NCBI RefSeq assembly: GCF_003550065.1
Contig: NZ_QXDC01000006.1
Span: forward strand, 92,590 to 156,589
Direction: 5' to 3'
DNA length: 64,000 nt
Origin: Hephaestia caeni
GTDB taxonomy: Bacteria > Pseudomonadota > Alphaproteobacteria > Sphingomonadales > Sphingomonadaceae
Each line of letters opens with the position of its first letter. The first letter of the stretch is position 1. A program made the position numbers and the translations under genes. Under the pieces are notes generated by a model. The model saw nothing but the letters and a program-made list of their open reading frames with translations, searched no databases and had not been told where the DNA came from. Shown here one piece after another: positions 47,381-54,809 of the stretch.

Positions 47381-47653
47381 ATGCCGAAGCGTGTGCTGAC
47401 GGGACAGGTCGTCTCGGACAAGACCGACAAGACGGTGGTGGTGAGCGTCGAGCGCAAGGTGAAACACCCGCTCTACGGCAAGATCATCCGTCGCTCGAAG
47501 AAGTACCACGCCCATGACGAGGCGAACGAGTACAAGCAGGGCGAAACGGTGCGGATCGAAGAGACCGCGCCGATCTCCAAGCTGAAGACGTGGAAGGTGA
47601 TCGAGCGGGTCAACGCCCATGCGACGCCCGAGCGCGCGACGGCCGAGGGCTGA
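47381..47653 (+). CDS. rpsQ: 30S ribosomal protein S17
   Basis: 90 residues, OB-fold rRNA binder. PKRVLTGQVVSDKTDKTVVV and KHPLYGKIIRRSKKYHAHDE are conserved; the C-terminus is a little extended. ATG follows AAGGAAGACG. A 114-base gap with a perfect palindrome separates it from rplN. Confidence 0.97.
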   Translation: MPKRVLTGQVVSDKTDKTVVVSVERKVKHPLYGKIIRRSKKYHAHDEANEYKQGETVRIEETAPISKLKTWKVIERVNAHATPERATAEG

Positions 47654-47722
47654 GTGAGGCCCCTCGCGGGGTTTCGATTAGGCTCGGCCTGAACGGGACG
47701 AGCAACAGTTTTAGTGTGGAAC

Positions 47723-47742
47723 TTCCGGGACGTGTCCCGGAA
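47723..47742. promoter_or_regulatory. Perfect palindrome between rpsQ and rplN
   Basis: TTCCGGGAC and GTCCCGGAA flank a GT dinucleotide, giving a 9-bp-arm palindrome 26 bases before rplN. A smaller CCCC-TCGC-GGGG stem precedes it near 47660. Could be an RNA hairpin at the S10/spc boundary. Confidence 0.5.
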
Positions 47743-47767
47743 AGCCAGGTGAGAAGGAACCGGATCG

Positions 47768-48136
47768 ATGATCCAGATGCAGTCCAATCTCGACGTCGCG
47801 GATAACAGCGGCGCCAAGCGGGTGCAGTGCATCAAGGTGCTGGGCGGCTCGAAGCGCCGCACGGCGGGCGTCGGCGACATCATCGTCGTCAGCGTCAAGG
47901 AAGCGCAGCCGCGCGGCAAGGTGAAGAAGGGCGATGTCCATCGCGCCGTCATCGTGCGCACGGCGAAGGACATTCGCCGCGCCGACGGCTCGGTGATCCG
48001 CTTCGATTCGAACGCGGCGGTGCTGGTCAACAAGAACGAGGAGCCGATCGGCACCCGTATCTTTGGCCCGGTGGTCCGCGAGCTGCGCGCGCGCAAGCAC
48101 ATGAAGATCATTTCGCTCGCGCCGGAGGTGCTGTGA
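47768..48136 (+). CDS. rplN: 50S ribosomal protein L14
   Basis: 122 residues. Forms subunit bridge B8. MIQMQSNLDVADNSGAKRVQ is the signature start and GTRIFGPVVRELRARKHMKI is C-terminal. First gene of the spc set; the stop overlaps the rplX start by one base (TGATG). Confidence 0.98.
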   Translation: MIQMQSNLDVADNSGAKRVQCIKVLGGSKRRTAGVGDIIVVSVKEAQPRGKVKKGDVHRAVIVRTAKDIRRADGSVIRFDSNAAVLVNKNEEPIGTRIFGPVVRELRARKHMKIISLAPEVL

Positions 48137-48456
48137 TGGCTGCTGCCAGGATCAAGAAGGGTGATCGCGTCATCGTCCTGTCCGGCAAGGACAAGGGCAA
48201 GACGGGCGACGTCACCCAGGCGATGCCGAAGGACGGCAAGGTCGTCGTGTCGGGCGTCAACGTCGTGGTGCGCCACGTCAAGCCGAGCCAGGGCGACCCG
48301 CAGGGCGGGCTCCAGCGCTCGGAAGCGCCGCTGCATGTCTCCAAGGTCGCGCACGTGACCAAGGACGGCAAGCCCACGCGCGTCCGTTTCGAGACCGGCA
48401 AGGACGGCAAGAAGGTCCGCGTCGCGGTCAAGTCCGGGGAGAAGATCGATGGCTGA
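48136..48456 (+). CDS. rplX: 50S ribosomal protein L24
   Basis: 106 residues. Assembly initiator with an N-terminal KOW motif (KKGDRVIVLSGKDKGKTGDV). GVNVVVRHVKPSQGDPQGGL follows. ATG at 48136 shares a base with rplN; its end overlaps rplE by eight bases. Confidence 0.96.
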   Translation: MAAARIKKGDRVIVLSGKDKGKTGDVTQAMPKDGKVVVSGVNVVVRHVKPSQGDPQGGLQRSEAPLHVSKVAHVTKDGKPTRVRFETGKDGKKVRVAVKSGEKIDG

Positions 48457-49033
48457 TGCCAAGTATACGCCCCGTATGAAGGGCATTTACGACGAGAAGA
48501 TCGCCAAGGCGATGACCGACAAGTTCGGTTACAAGAACGCGCTCGAAGTGCCGAGGATCGAGAAGATCGTCCTCAACATGGGCGTGGGCGAGGCGACGCA
48601 GGACAAGAAGAAGGTCGAGCAGGCGGCGTCCGAAATGGAGCTGATCGCCGGCCAGAAGCCCGTCGTCACCAAGGCGAAGAAGTCGATCGCGCAGTTCAAG
48701 CTGCGCGAAGGCATGCCGATCGGCTGCAAGGTCACGCTGCGCCGCACGCGGATGTACGAGTTCCTCGATCGCCTGATCACGATCGCGATGCCCCGTATCC
48801 GCGATTTTCGTGGCCTCAATCCGAAGTCGTTCGACGGTCGCGGCAATTATGCGATGGGCCTCAAGGAACAGCTCGTGTTCCCGGAGATCAACTACGATCG
48901 GATCGACAAGGTCCGGGGGCTCGACATCATCGTCACCACCACGGCGAAGACCGACGAGGAGGCGCGCGAGCTGCTCCGTCTGTTCGGTTTCCCGTTCCCG
49001 CAGGCCGACGCTGACCAGCGTCAGGCCGCGTAA
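48449..49033 (+). CDS. rplE: 50S ribosomal protein L5
   Basis: 194 residues. Binds 5S rRNA and P-site tRNA. VPRIEKIVLNMGVGEATQDK, GMPIGCKVTLRRTRMYEFL and IRDFRGLNPKSFDGRGNYAM are conserved. The ribosome site is inside the rplX end (GGGGAGAAG). Confidence 0.97.
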   Translation: MADAKYTPRMKGIYDEKIAKAMTDKFGYKNALEVPRIEKIVLNMGVGEATQDKKKVEQAASEMELIAGQKPVVTKAKKSIAQFKLREGMPIGCKVTLRRTRMYEFLDRLITIAMPRIRDFRGLNPKSFDGRGNYAMGLKEQLVFPEINYDRIDKVRGLDIIVTTTAKTDEEARELLRLFGFPFPQADADQRQAA

Positions 49034-49052
49034 TAGAGGAAGAACTTAAGTC

Positions 49053-49358
49053 ATGGCGAAACTGAGTTCGATCAACAAGAACGAGCGTCGCAAGAAGCTG
49101 GTGAAGAAATATGCCGGCCAATATGCGAAGCTGAAGGCGATGGCGAAGGACAAGTCGCTCGACGATAGCGAACGGCTGATCGCGCGCCTCAAGATGGCGG
49201 AAATCCCGCGCAACGGCAATCCGACGCGCGTGCGTAACCGCTGTGAGGTGACGGGTCGTCCGCGCGCCTATTACCGCAAGTTCCGCCTCTGCCGCGTGCA
49301 GCTTCGCGATCTGGCCAACAAGGGCCTGATCCCGGGCGTCACGAAGTCGAGCTGGTAA
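49053..49358 (+). CDS. rpsN: 30S ribosomal protein S14
   Basis: 101 residues, the long zinc-free type: only single Cys residues in RCEVTGRPRAYYRKFRLCR, no CxxC pairs. It also has the N-terminal KNERRKKLVKKYAGQYAKLK expected of that type. ATG follows GAGGAAGAA. Confidence 0.97.
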   Translation: MAKLSSINKNERRKKLVKKYAGQYAKLKAMAKDKSLDDSERLIARLKMAEIPRNGNPTRVRNRCEVTGRPRAYYRKFRLCRVQLRDLANKGLIPGVTKSSW

Positions 49359-49368
49359 GGATCAAGAG

Positions 49369-49764
49369 ATGGCATTGACCGATCCCCTGGGTGATATGCT
49401 CACCCGCATCCGCAACGGCCAGCGCGCGCGCAAGGATTCCGTCCTGTCGCCGGGCTCGAAGCTGCGCGTCCGCGTGCTCGATGTGCTCCAGCGCGAAGGC
49501 TATATTCGCGGTTACAGCGAAGAAGAGATGGGGCCTGCCAAGGGCATCCGCATCGAGCTGAAATATTTCGAGGGTCAGCCGGCGATCAAGCATGTCGCGC
49601 GCGTCTCGAAGCCGGGTCGCCGGGTGTACAGTGGCTCCAAGGAGCTGCCGCGCGTCCAGAACGGCCTGGGCATCACCATCGTCTCGACGCCGCGTGGCGT
49701 GCTCTCGGATGCCGAAGCGCGCGACCAGAATGTCGGCGGCGAAGTGCTGGCGGAGGTGTTCTGA
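49369..49764 (+). CDS. rpsH: 30S ribosomal protein S8
   Basis: 131 residues. Central 16S binder and, in E. coli, the spc operon repressor. TDPLGDMLTRIRNGQRARKD and GLGITIVSTPRGVLSDAEAR are signature. Its stop overlaps the rplF start by one base. Confidence 0.97.
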   Translation: MALTDPLGDMLTRIRNGQRARKDSVLSPGSKLRVRVLDVLQREGYIRGYSEEEMGPAKGIRIELKYFEGQPAIKHVARVSKPGRRVYSGSKELPRVQNGLGITIVSTPRGVLSDAEARDQNVGGEVLAEVF

Positions 49765-50297
49765 TGAGCCGCATCGGCAAGAAGATGGTCGTGGTACCCA
49801 ATGGGGTGACGGCCAATATCGGCGATGGGCAGCTTAGCGTAAAGGGCCCCAAGGGCACGCTCGCGATGCCGCTGGCCGACGACATCACCTACGAGATCCA
49901 GGACGGCAGCATTTCGGTGCAGCCGGCCAACGACACCAAGCGCGCCCGCGCCTTCTGGGGCATGCAGCGCACGTTGGTGCAGAACCTCGTCACCGGCGTC
50001 ACCGAGGGCTTTTCGAAGGTGCTCGAGATCACCGGCGTCGGCTATCGTGCGACCGCGCAGGGCAAGAACCTCAAGCTCCAGCTCGGTTACAGCCACGACG
50101 TCAATTTCGCGGTGCCCGAGGGGATCGAGATCAAGACTCCCGATCAGACCACGGTCGAGATTTCGGGGATCGACAAGCAGAAGGTGGGTCAGGTCGCGGC
50201 CGAGATCCGTCGCTGGCGCAAGCCCGAGCCGTACAAGGGCAAGGGCATCAAGTATCGCGGCGAGTACATCTTCCGCAAGGAAGGGAAGAAGAAGTGA
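49764..50297 (+). CDS. rplF: 50S ribosomal protein L6
   Basis: 177 residues with two repeated L6 domains. SRIGKKMVVVPNGVTANIGD is N-terminal; KPEPYKGKGIKYRGEYIFRK is the C-terminal signature near the factor-binding site. Coupled to rpsH and rplR (TGATG at both ends). Confidence 0.97.
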   Translation: MSRIGKKMVVVPNGVTANIGDGQLSVKGPKGTLAMPLADDITYEIQDGSISVQPANDTKRARAFWGMQRTLVQNLVTGVTEGFSKVLEITGVGYRATAQGKNLKLQLGYSHDVNFAVPEGIEIKTPDQTTVEISGIDKQKVGQVAAEIRRWRKPEPYKGKGIKYRGEYIFRKEGKKK

Positions 50298-50653
50298 TGA
50301 CCAAGGGTCTTTCTCTTTTCGAAAAGCGCCGTCGGCGCAATCGCACCGCGCTTCGTGCGCGCTCGGGCACCCGCCCGCGGCTTTCGGTGCATCGCTCGGG
50401 CAGGCACATCTATGCCCAGGTGATCGACGACGCCCAGGGCAAGACGCTTGCGTCGGCGTCCACGCTCGAAGAGGGCGCGCGCGCCAAATCGGGTGCGAAT
50501 GTCGATGCGGCGACGGGCGTCGGCACGCGCATCGCCGCGGCTGCCAAGAAGGCGGGCGTCACCCAGGTGGTGTTCGATCGCGGCGGCTTTCTGTTCCACG
50601 GCCGCGTCAAGGCGCTGGCGGAAGCCGCGCGTGAAGGCGGATTGGAGTTCTGA
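50297..50653 (+). CDS. rplR: 50S ribosomal protein L18
   Basis: 118 residues. Binds 5S rRNA with L5 and L25. RNRTALRARSGTRPRLSVHR and TQVVFDRGGFLFHGRVKALA are conserved. ATG at 50297 shares a base with the rplF stop. Confidence 0.96.
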   Translation: MTKGLSLFEKRRRRNRTALRARSGTRPRLSVHRSGRHIYAQVIDDAQGKTLASASTLEEGARAKSGANVDAATGVGTRIAAAAKKAGVTQVVFDRGGFLFHGRVKALAEAAREGGLEF

Positions 50654-51390
50654 TGATGGCTGAAGAGAACACGACCGGCGAAGGCACCCAGCCCGCACAG
50701 ACGGCGGCGTCAGAAGCCGCTCCCACGCCCGGCCCTGGTGGTCCCGGCGGCGGCCGCGGACGCGGCCCGCGCGGTGGTCGCGGTGGCGGCGATCGTGGCG
50801 GCCGTGGCCGTGACGGCCGTGGCCGGCGCGATGATCGCCGTGGCGGCGCGGACGATGGCGGCGAGGAGCTGATCGAAAAGCTCGTCCACATCAATCGCGT
50901 CTCGAAGACGGTGAAGGGCGGCAAGCGCTTCGGTTTCGCGGCGCTGGTTATCGTCGGCGACGGCAAGGGCCGCGCGGGCTTCGGCCACGGCAAGGCGCGC
51001 GAAGTCCCTGAGGCGATCTCGAAGGCGACCGCGGCGGCCAAGAAGGCGATGGTCCGCGTGCCCTTGAAGGAAGGCCGCACGCTGCATCACGACGGCAACG
51101 GCCATTTCGGCGCGGGCCGCGTCACGCTGCGCTCGGCGCCGGCGGGAACCGGCATCATCGCCGGCGGCCCGATGCGCGCGATCTTCGAATCGCTCGGCGT
51201 CGCCGATGTCGTCACCAAGTCGGTGGGGACGTCGAACCCCTACAATATGATCCGCGCGACCTTCGAAGCGCTCGGCAGCCAGACCTCGCCCAAGAGCGTG
51301 GCGCAGCGCCGTGGCAAGAAGATCGCCGACCTGCTCGGCCGCGGCGGATCGCAGACCGCCGAGGCTGACGCCGCGGCCGTCACGGAGTAA
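50653..51390 (+). CDS. rpsE: 30S ribosomal protein S5 with Gly/Arg-rich N-terminal extension
   Basis: 245 residues against about 167 in E. coli. Residues 1-70 are an added low-complexity segment rich in Gly-Arg (GGRGRGPRGGRGGG, RGRDGRGRRDDRRGG). The S5 core starts at about 71 with EELIEKLVHINRVSKTVKGG; the dsRBD-like part and GHGKAREVPEAISKA follow normally. S5 shapes decoding fidelity and the mRNA entry site. ATG at 50653 or 50656; GGAG is upstream of both. The extension probably binds RNA but its role is not known to me. Confidence 0.95.
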   Translation: MMAEENTTGEGTQPAQTAASEAAPTPGPGGPGGGRGRGPRGGRGGGDRGGRGRDGRGRRDDRRGGADDGGEELIEKLVHINRVSKTVKGGKRFGFAALVIVGDGKGRAGFGHGKAREVPEAISKATAAAKKAMVRVPLKEGRTLHHDGNGHFGAGRVTLRSAPAGTGIIAGGPMRAIFESLGVADVVTKSVGTSNPYNMIRATFEALGSQTSPKSVAQRRGKKIADLLGRGGSQTAEADAAAVTE

Positions 51391-51396
51391 GCCGAC

Positions 51397-51591
51397 ATGG
51401 CGAAGAAGGAAGCAACCGCGACGGTAAAGGTAACCCAGACGGGGTCGCCGATCCGCCGCAGCAAGGATCAGCTTGCGACGCTCAAGGGTCTCGGCCTGGG
51501 CAAGATGCACAAGACGGTCGAGCTTGGCGACACCCCCGAGGTGCGCGGCATGATCCGCAAGGTGCAGCATATGGTGAACGTGGAGGGGTGA
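51397..51591 (+). CDS. rpmD: 50S ribosomal protein L30
   Basis: 64 residues. TVKVTQTGSPIRRSKDQLAT and GLGKMHKTVELGDTPEVRGM are the family core. ATG follows GAGTAAGCCGAC. The stop overlaps the start of an unrelated small gene (TGATG), where rplO usually follows. Confidence 0.95.
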   Translation: MAKKEATATVKVTQTGSPIRRSKDQLATLKGLGLGKMHKTVELGDTPEVRGMIRKVQHMVNVEG

Positions 51592-51881
51592 TGCCGCTCT
51601 ACCGCTGCTTCGTCCGGGGAGAAAACTTTCCGGGGGAGTTGGTGGGGGCCTCTCAGTTCATGGGTTTCTATACGACCCGCTGGATCGAGGCTCCTACGGC
51701 TGAGGCAGCCGAAACGGCCGGAGTAGAGATGCTTCGTGCAGAATACCGTTTCTCTGAAGAGGAGAAACAGCGGGCGCCAGACGCCCGAGTGTATTTTGAG
51801 GAAGTGGTCGAAGTTCCGGCTGATACCCCCCAGATTCCTCCGAACAGCGGAGCAACCTGGTTCGAAATGGACAGCGACTAG
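51591..51881 (+). CDS. Uncharacterised small protein between rpmD and rplO
   Basis: 96 residues, starting on the last base of the rpmD stop. It opens MPLYRCFVRGENFPGELVGA, then FMGFYTTRWIEAPTAEAAE, an acidic helix region and ARVYFEEVVEVPAD. It is acidic overall, unlike the basic ribosomal proteins around it. Codon use is visibly less GC-biased than its neighbours (for example GAGAAAACT, TTTCTCTGAAGAG), suggesting later arrival. No known domain is recognised. Tight overlap implies it is co-translated with L30. Confidence 0.75.
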   Translation: MPLYRCFVRGENFPGELVGASQFMGFYTTRWIEAPTAEAAETAGVEMLRAEYRFSEEEKQRAPDARVYFEEVVEVPADTPQIPPNSGATWFEMDSD

Positions 51882-51910
51882 CGCGACAAAAGCGAAAGCG
51901 AGTGCAGAAT

Positions 51911-52435
51911 ATGAAACTGAACGATATCCGTGACAACGAAGGCGCCCGCCACCGGAAGATCCGCGTGGGCCGGGGCATCGGCTCGGGCAAGGGCAAGACC
52001 GGCGGCCGTGGCCAGAAGGGCCAGAAGAGCCGCGAAGGCGTTTCGATCGCGGGCTTCGAAGGCGGCCAGATGCCGCTCCACATGCGGCTGCCGAAGCGCG
52101 GCTTCAACAACATCTTCGCCAAGGATTATGCCGAGGTGAACCTGGGCGCGATCCAGAAGGCGGTCGACGCCAAGAAGCTCGACGCCAAGGGCACGATCGA
52201 TCATGCGGCGCTCAAGGCTGCCGGTCTCGCGCGCGGCGGCAAGCACGGTGTCCGCCTGCTCGCCAAGGGCACGTTGACGGCGAAGCTCGCCTTCGCGGTC
52301 GCCGGTGCGTCGAAGGCGGCGGTCGAAGCGGTCGAGAAGGCCGGCGGTTCGGTCGATATCGCAAAGGTCGTTCCGGCCGCGGAAAAGGCCGCCGCGAAGA
52401 AGGGCACCGCGAAGAAGACGGCCAAGAACGGCTGA
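51911..52435 (+). CDS. rplO: 50S ribosomal protein L15
   Basis: 174 residues. Late-assembly protein. KLNDIRDNEGARHRKIRVGR and GRGQKGQKSREGVSIAGFEG are signature. The C-terminus ends in a Lys/Ala-rich tail (EKAAAKKGTAKKTAKNG). ATG at 51911 follows a weak purine stretch; an in-frame GTG lies nine bases upstream. Confidence 0.97.
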   Translation: MKLNDIRDNEGARHRKIRVGRGIGSGKGKTGGRGQKGQKSREGVSIAGFEGGQMPLHMRLPKRGFNNIFAKDYAEVNLGAIQKAVDAKKLDAKGTIDHAALKAAGLARGGKHGVRLLAKGTLTAKLAFAVAGASKAAVEAVEKAGGSVDIAKVVPAAEKAAAKKGTAKKTAKNG

Positions 52436-52525
52436 GGCGGGTTAGACAAGCCGCCAGGCACGACTATATGAGCGGCGGGGGGCGGCATATCGCTTACCCG
52501 CCGCCTTCAGTTTCGGGACATTCAC

Positions 52526-53890
52526 ATGGCATCGCGCGTCGATCAGATGGCATCCAGTATCAGCCTCGCCAACTTCTCGAAGGCGACCGAGCTAAAAAAG
52601 CGCCTGTGGTTCACGCTCGGCGTGCTCATCGTCTTCCGCATGTTGAGCTTCGTGCCGCTGCCCGGCGTCGATCCGACCGCGCTCGGCCTGCTCTCGCAGC
52701 AGACGCAGGGCGGGGTGCTCGATTTCTTCAACACCTTCTCGGGCGGGTCGCTCAAGCGCATGTCGCTGACGGCGCTGGGCGTGATGCCGTACATCACCGC
52801 CTCGATCGTCGTGCAGCTCGCGACCTCGCTGTCGCCGACGCTTGCCGCGATCAAGAAGGAAGGCGAATCGGGCCGCAAGAAGCTCAATCAATATACCCGC
52901 TACGGCACGGTCGGGCTCACGGCGGTGCAGGGCTATTTCATCGCCGTCGGGCTTGAGGCGTTCGGCGCCAATAACGGCGTCCAGGCGATCGTGATGCCGG
53001 GCATGCTGTTCCGCCTCGCCGCGGTGATCAGCCTCGTCGGCGGCACGATGTTCCTGATGTGGCTGGGCGAACAGATCACCAGCCGCGGCGTCGGCAACGG
53101 CGTGTCGCTGATCATCATGGCGGGCATCGTCGCCGATATGCCGACGTCGTTGGTCAACCTCCTCCAGGGCGGCCGCAGCGGCTCGATCAACCCGCTCAGC
53201 CTGATCCTGATCGTCGCCGCGGTGCTCGGGCTGACGCTGTTCATCTGCTACATGGAACTGGCCCAGCGCCGTATCCTGATCCAATATCCCAAGCGCGCCA
53301 CCCAGCGCGGGATGCAGGCAGAGCGCAGCCACCTGCCGCTTAAGCTCAACACCGCCAACGTGATCCCGCCGATCTTCGCGTCGTCGCTGCTGCTGCTCCC
53401 GCTGACGGTCAGCCAGTTCGCCGGCCAGCGCGCCGAGGGCGAAAGCTGGTGGGGTGATCTCATCATCACGCTCAACCAGTATCTCCAGCACGGCTCGCTG
53501 CTCTACATGACGCTCTATGGCGCGGGCATCATCTTCTTCACCTTCTTCTACACCGCGGTGGTCTTCAACCCCGAGGAGACGGCGGAGAATCTGAAGCGCC
53601 ACGGCGGTTTCATTCCGGGCATCCGGCCGGGCAAGAACACCGAGGTCTATCTCGATTACGTGCTCACGCGGATCACCGTGGTCGGGGCGGCGTACCTGAC
53701 CGGTATCTGTCTGGTGCCCGAATATCTGGTCTCGGCGCTGGCGATCCCCTTCTATCTCGGGGGCACCAGCCTGTTGATCGTGGTCAACGTGACGATGGAT
53801 ACGGTAACGCAGATCCAGAGCCATCTGCTCGCGCATCAATATGGCGATCTTATCAAAAAGGCGAAGCTGAAAGGCGCGCGGTTGCGCTGA
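52526..53890 (+). CDS. secY: Protein translocase subunit SecY
   Basis: A 454-residue channel with ten transmembrane helices. LWFTLGVLIVFRMLSFVPLP is TM1, the plug follows, and signatures LGVMPYITASIVVQL and LKRHGGFIPGIRPG are present. The cytosolic loops bind SecA and ribosomes. ATG at 52526 is followed by a second in-frame Met at residue 8. A 90-base gap separates it from rplO. adk follows, as in many bacteria. Confidence 0.97.
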   Translation: MASRVDQMASSISLANFSKATELKKRLWFTLGVLIVFRMLSFVPLPGVDPTALGLLSQQTQGGVLDFFNTFSGGSLKRMSLTALGVMPYITASIVVQLATSLSPTLAAIKKEGESGRKKLNQYTRYGTVGLTAVQGYFIAVGLEAFGANNGVQAIVMPGMLFRLAAVISLVGGTMFLMWLGEQITSRGVGNGVSLIIMAGIVADMPTSLVNLLQGGRSGSINPLSLILIVAAVLGLTLFICYMELAQRRILIQYPKRATQRGMQAERSHLPLKLNTANVIPPIFASSLLLLPLTVSQFAGQRAEGESWWGDLIITLNQYLQHGSLLYMTLYGAGIIFFTFFYTAVVFNPEETAENLKRHGGFIPGIRPGKNTEVYLDYVLTRITVVGAAYLTGICLVPEYLVSALAIPFYLGGTSLLIVVNVTMDTVTQIQSHLLAHQYGDLIKKAKLKGARLR

Positions 53891-53987
53891 CGCGCCTGAA
53901 TTTGCATCGCATGGCGGTTTCGTGCTGAAGGATCAGCCGAACGGGGGCCGCCGTGCGGATGCCCTGACGACGAAGGGGAACGTTGCC

Positions 53988-54641
53988 GTGGATATCATCC
54001 TGCTCGGGCCGCCGGGGGCGGGCAAGGGGACGCAGGCGGGCCGCCTGGTCGCCGATCGCGGCATGGTGCAGCTCTCGACCGGGGATATGCTGCGCGCCGC
54101 GGTCAAGGCGGGCACCGAGGTCGGGCTCAAGGCCAAGGCCGTGATGGACGCGGGCGAACTGGTCTCCGACGAGATCGTCTCGGCGATCATCGGCGAACGG
54201 CTCGATCAGCTCGGCAAGGATGTCGGCCTGATTTTCGACGGCTATCCCCGCACCGCCGCGCAGGCCGAGGCGCTCGACGCGCTGCTCGCCGCACGCGGCC
54301 GCAAGCTCGATTATGTGATCGAACTCGCGGTCGACGAAGACGCGCTCGTCGATCGTATCGTCGGCCGCTACACCTGCGCGGTGTGCGGTGAGGGCTATCA
54401 CGAGCGTTACAAGCCGCCCAAGGTCGAGGGCACCTGCGACGTGTGCGGCAACCACGAGTTCAAGCGCCGCCCCGACGACAATGCCGAGACGGTGCGGACG
54501 CGCATGGCCGAATATCGCGCCAAGACCGCGCCGATCCTGCCGATCTACGATGCGCGCGGGCTCGTCCGCCGCGTCGACGGCATGGCCGATATCGGCCACG
54601 TCACCCAGGCGATCGAAGCGATCCTCGACGGCAAGGCATAG
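53988..54641 (+). CDS. adk: Adenylate kinase (zinc-type, long form)
   Basis: About 217 residues. P-loop LLGPPGAGKGTQA (about 5-17), NMP-binding DGYPRTAAQAEAL, and a long LID domain with four Cys (YTCAVCGEGY, GTCDVCGNHEF) for zinc. It equilibrates ATP, ADP and AMP. GTG at 53988 is chosen because AGGGGAA precedes it and VDIILLGPPG starts the fold; an upstream in-frame ATG would add 22 non-conserved residues. The alpha operon genes that often follow are absent here. Confidence 0.95.
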   Translation: MDIILLGPPGAGKGTQAGRLVADRGMVQLSTGDMLRAAVKAGTEVGLKAKAVMDAGELVSDEIVSAIIGERLDQLGKDVGLIFDGYPRTAAQAEALDALLAARGRKLDYVIELAVDEDALVDRIVGRYTCAVCGEGYHERYKPPKVEGTCDVCGNHEFKRRPDDNAETVRTRMAEYRAKTAPILPIYDARGLVRRVDGMADIGHVTQAIEAILDGKA

Positions 54642-54680
54642 CCGCACGCATCACGTTCGGAATAAGCGGCCGAAATTTTC

Positions 54681-54790
54681 CGTCACCCCGGACTTGCCTG
54701 CCCCTGCGCAGGCAGGGGTTCCGGGGTCTAACCCTCCCCGAGCGGTGGCGCCTGTTGGACCTTGGATGCCGGAACAGATCCGGCATGACG
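54681..54790. repeat. Inverted REP pair after adk with a nested palindrome
   Basis: 54681-54732 is a REP half (CGTCACCCCGGACTTG ... TTCCGGGGTCTAA) whose loop holds a second palindrome, CCTGCCCCTGCGCAGGCAGG. The facing half is 54762-54790 (stem TGCCGGAAC/ATCCGGCA, TGACG border). It lies between convergent adk and the kinase gene. Confidence 0.85.
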
Positions 54791-54809
54791 AAAGAGTAAA
54801 AAGCGCGGA

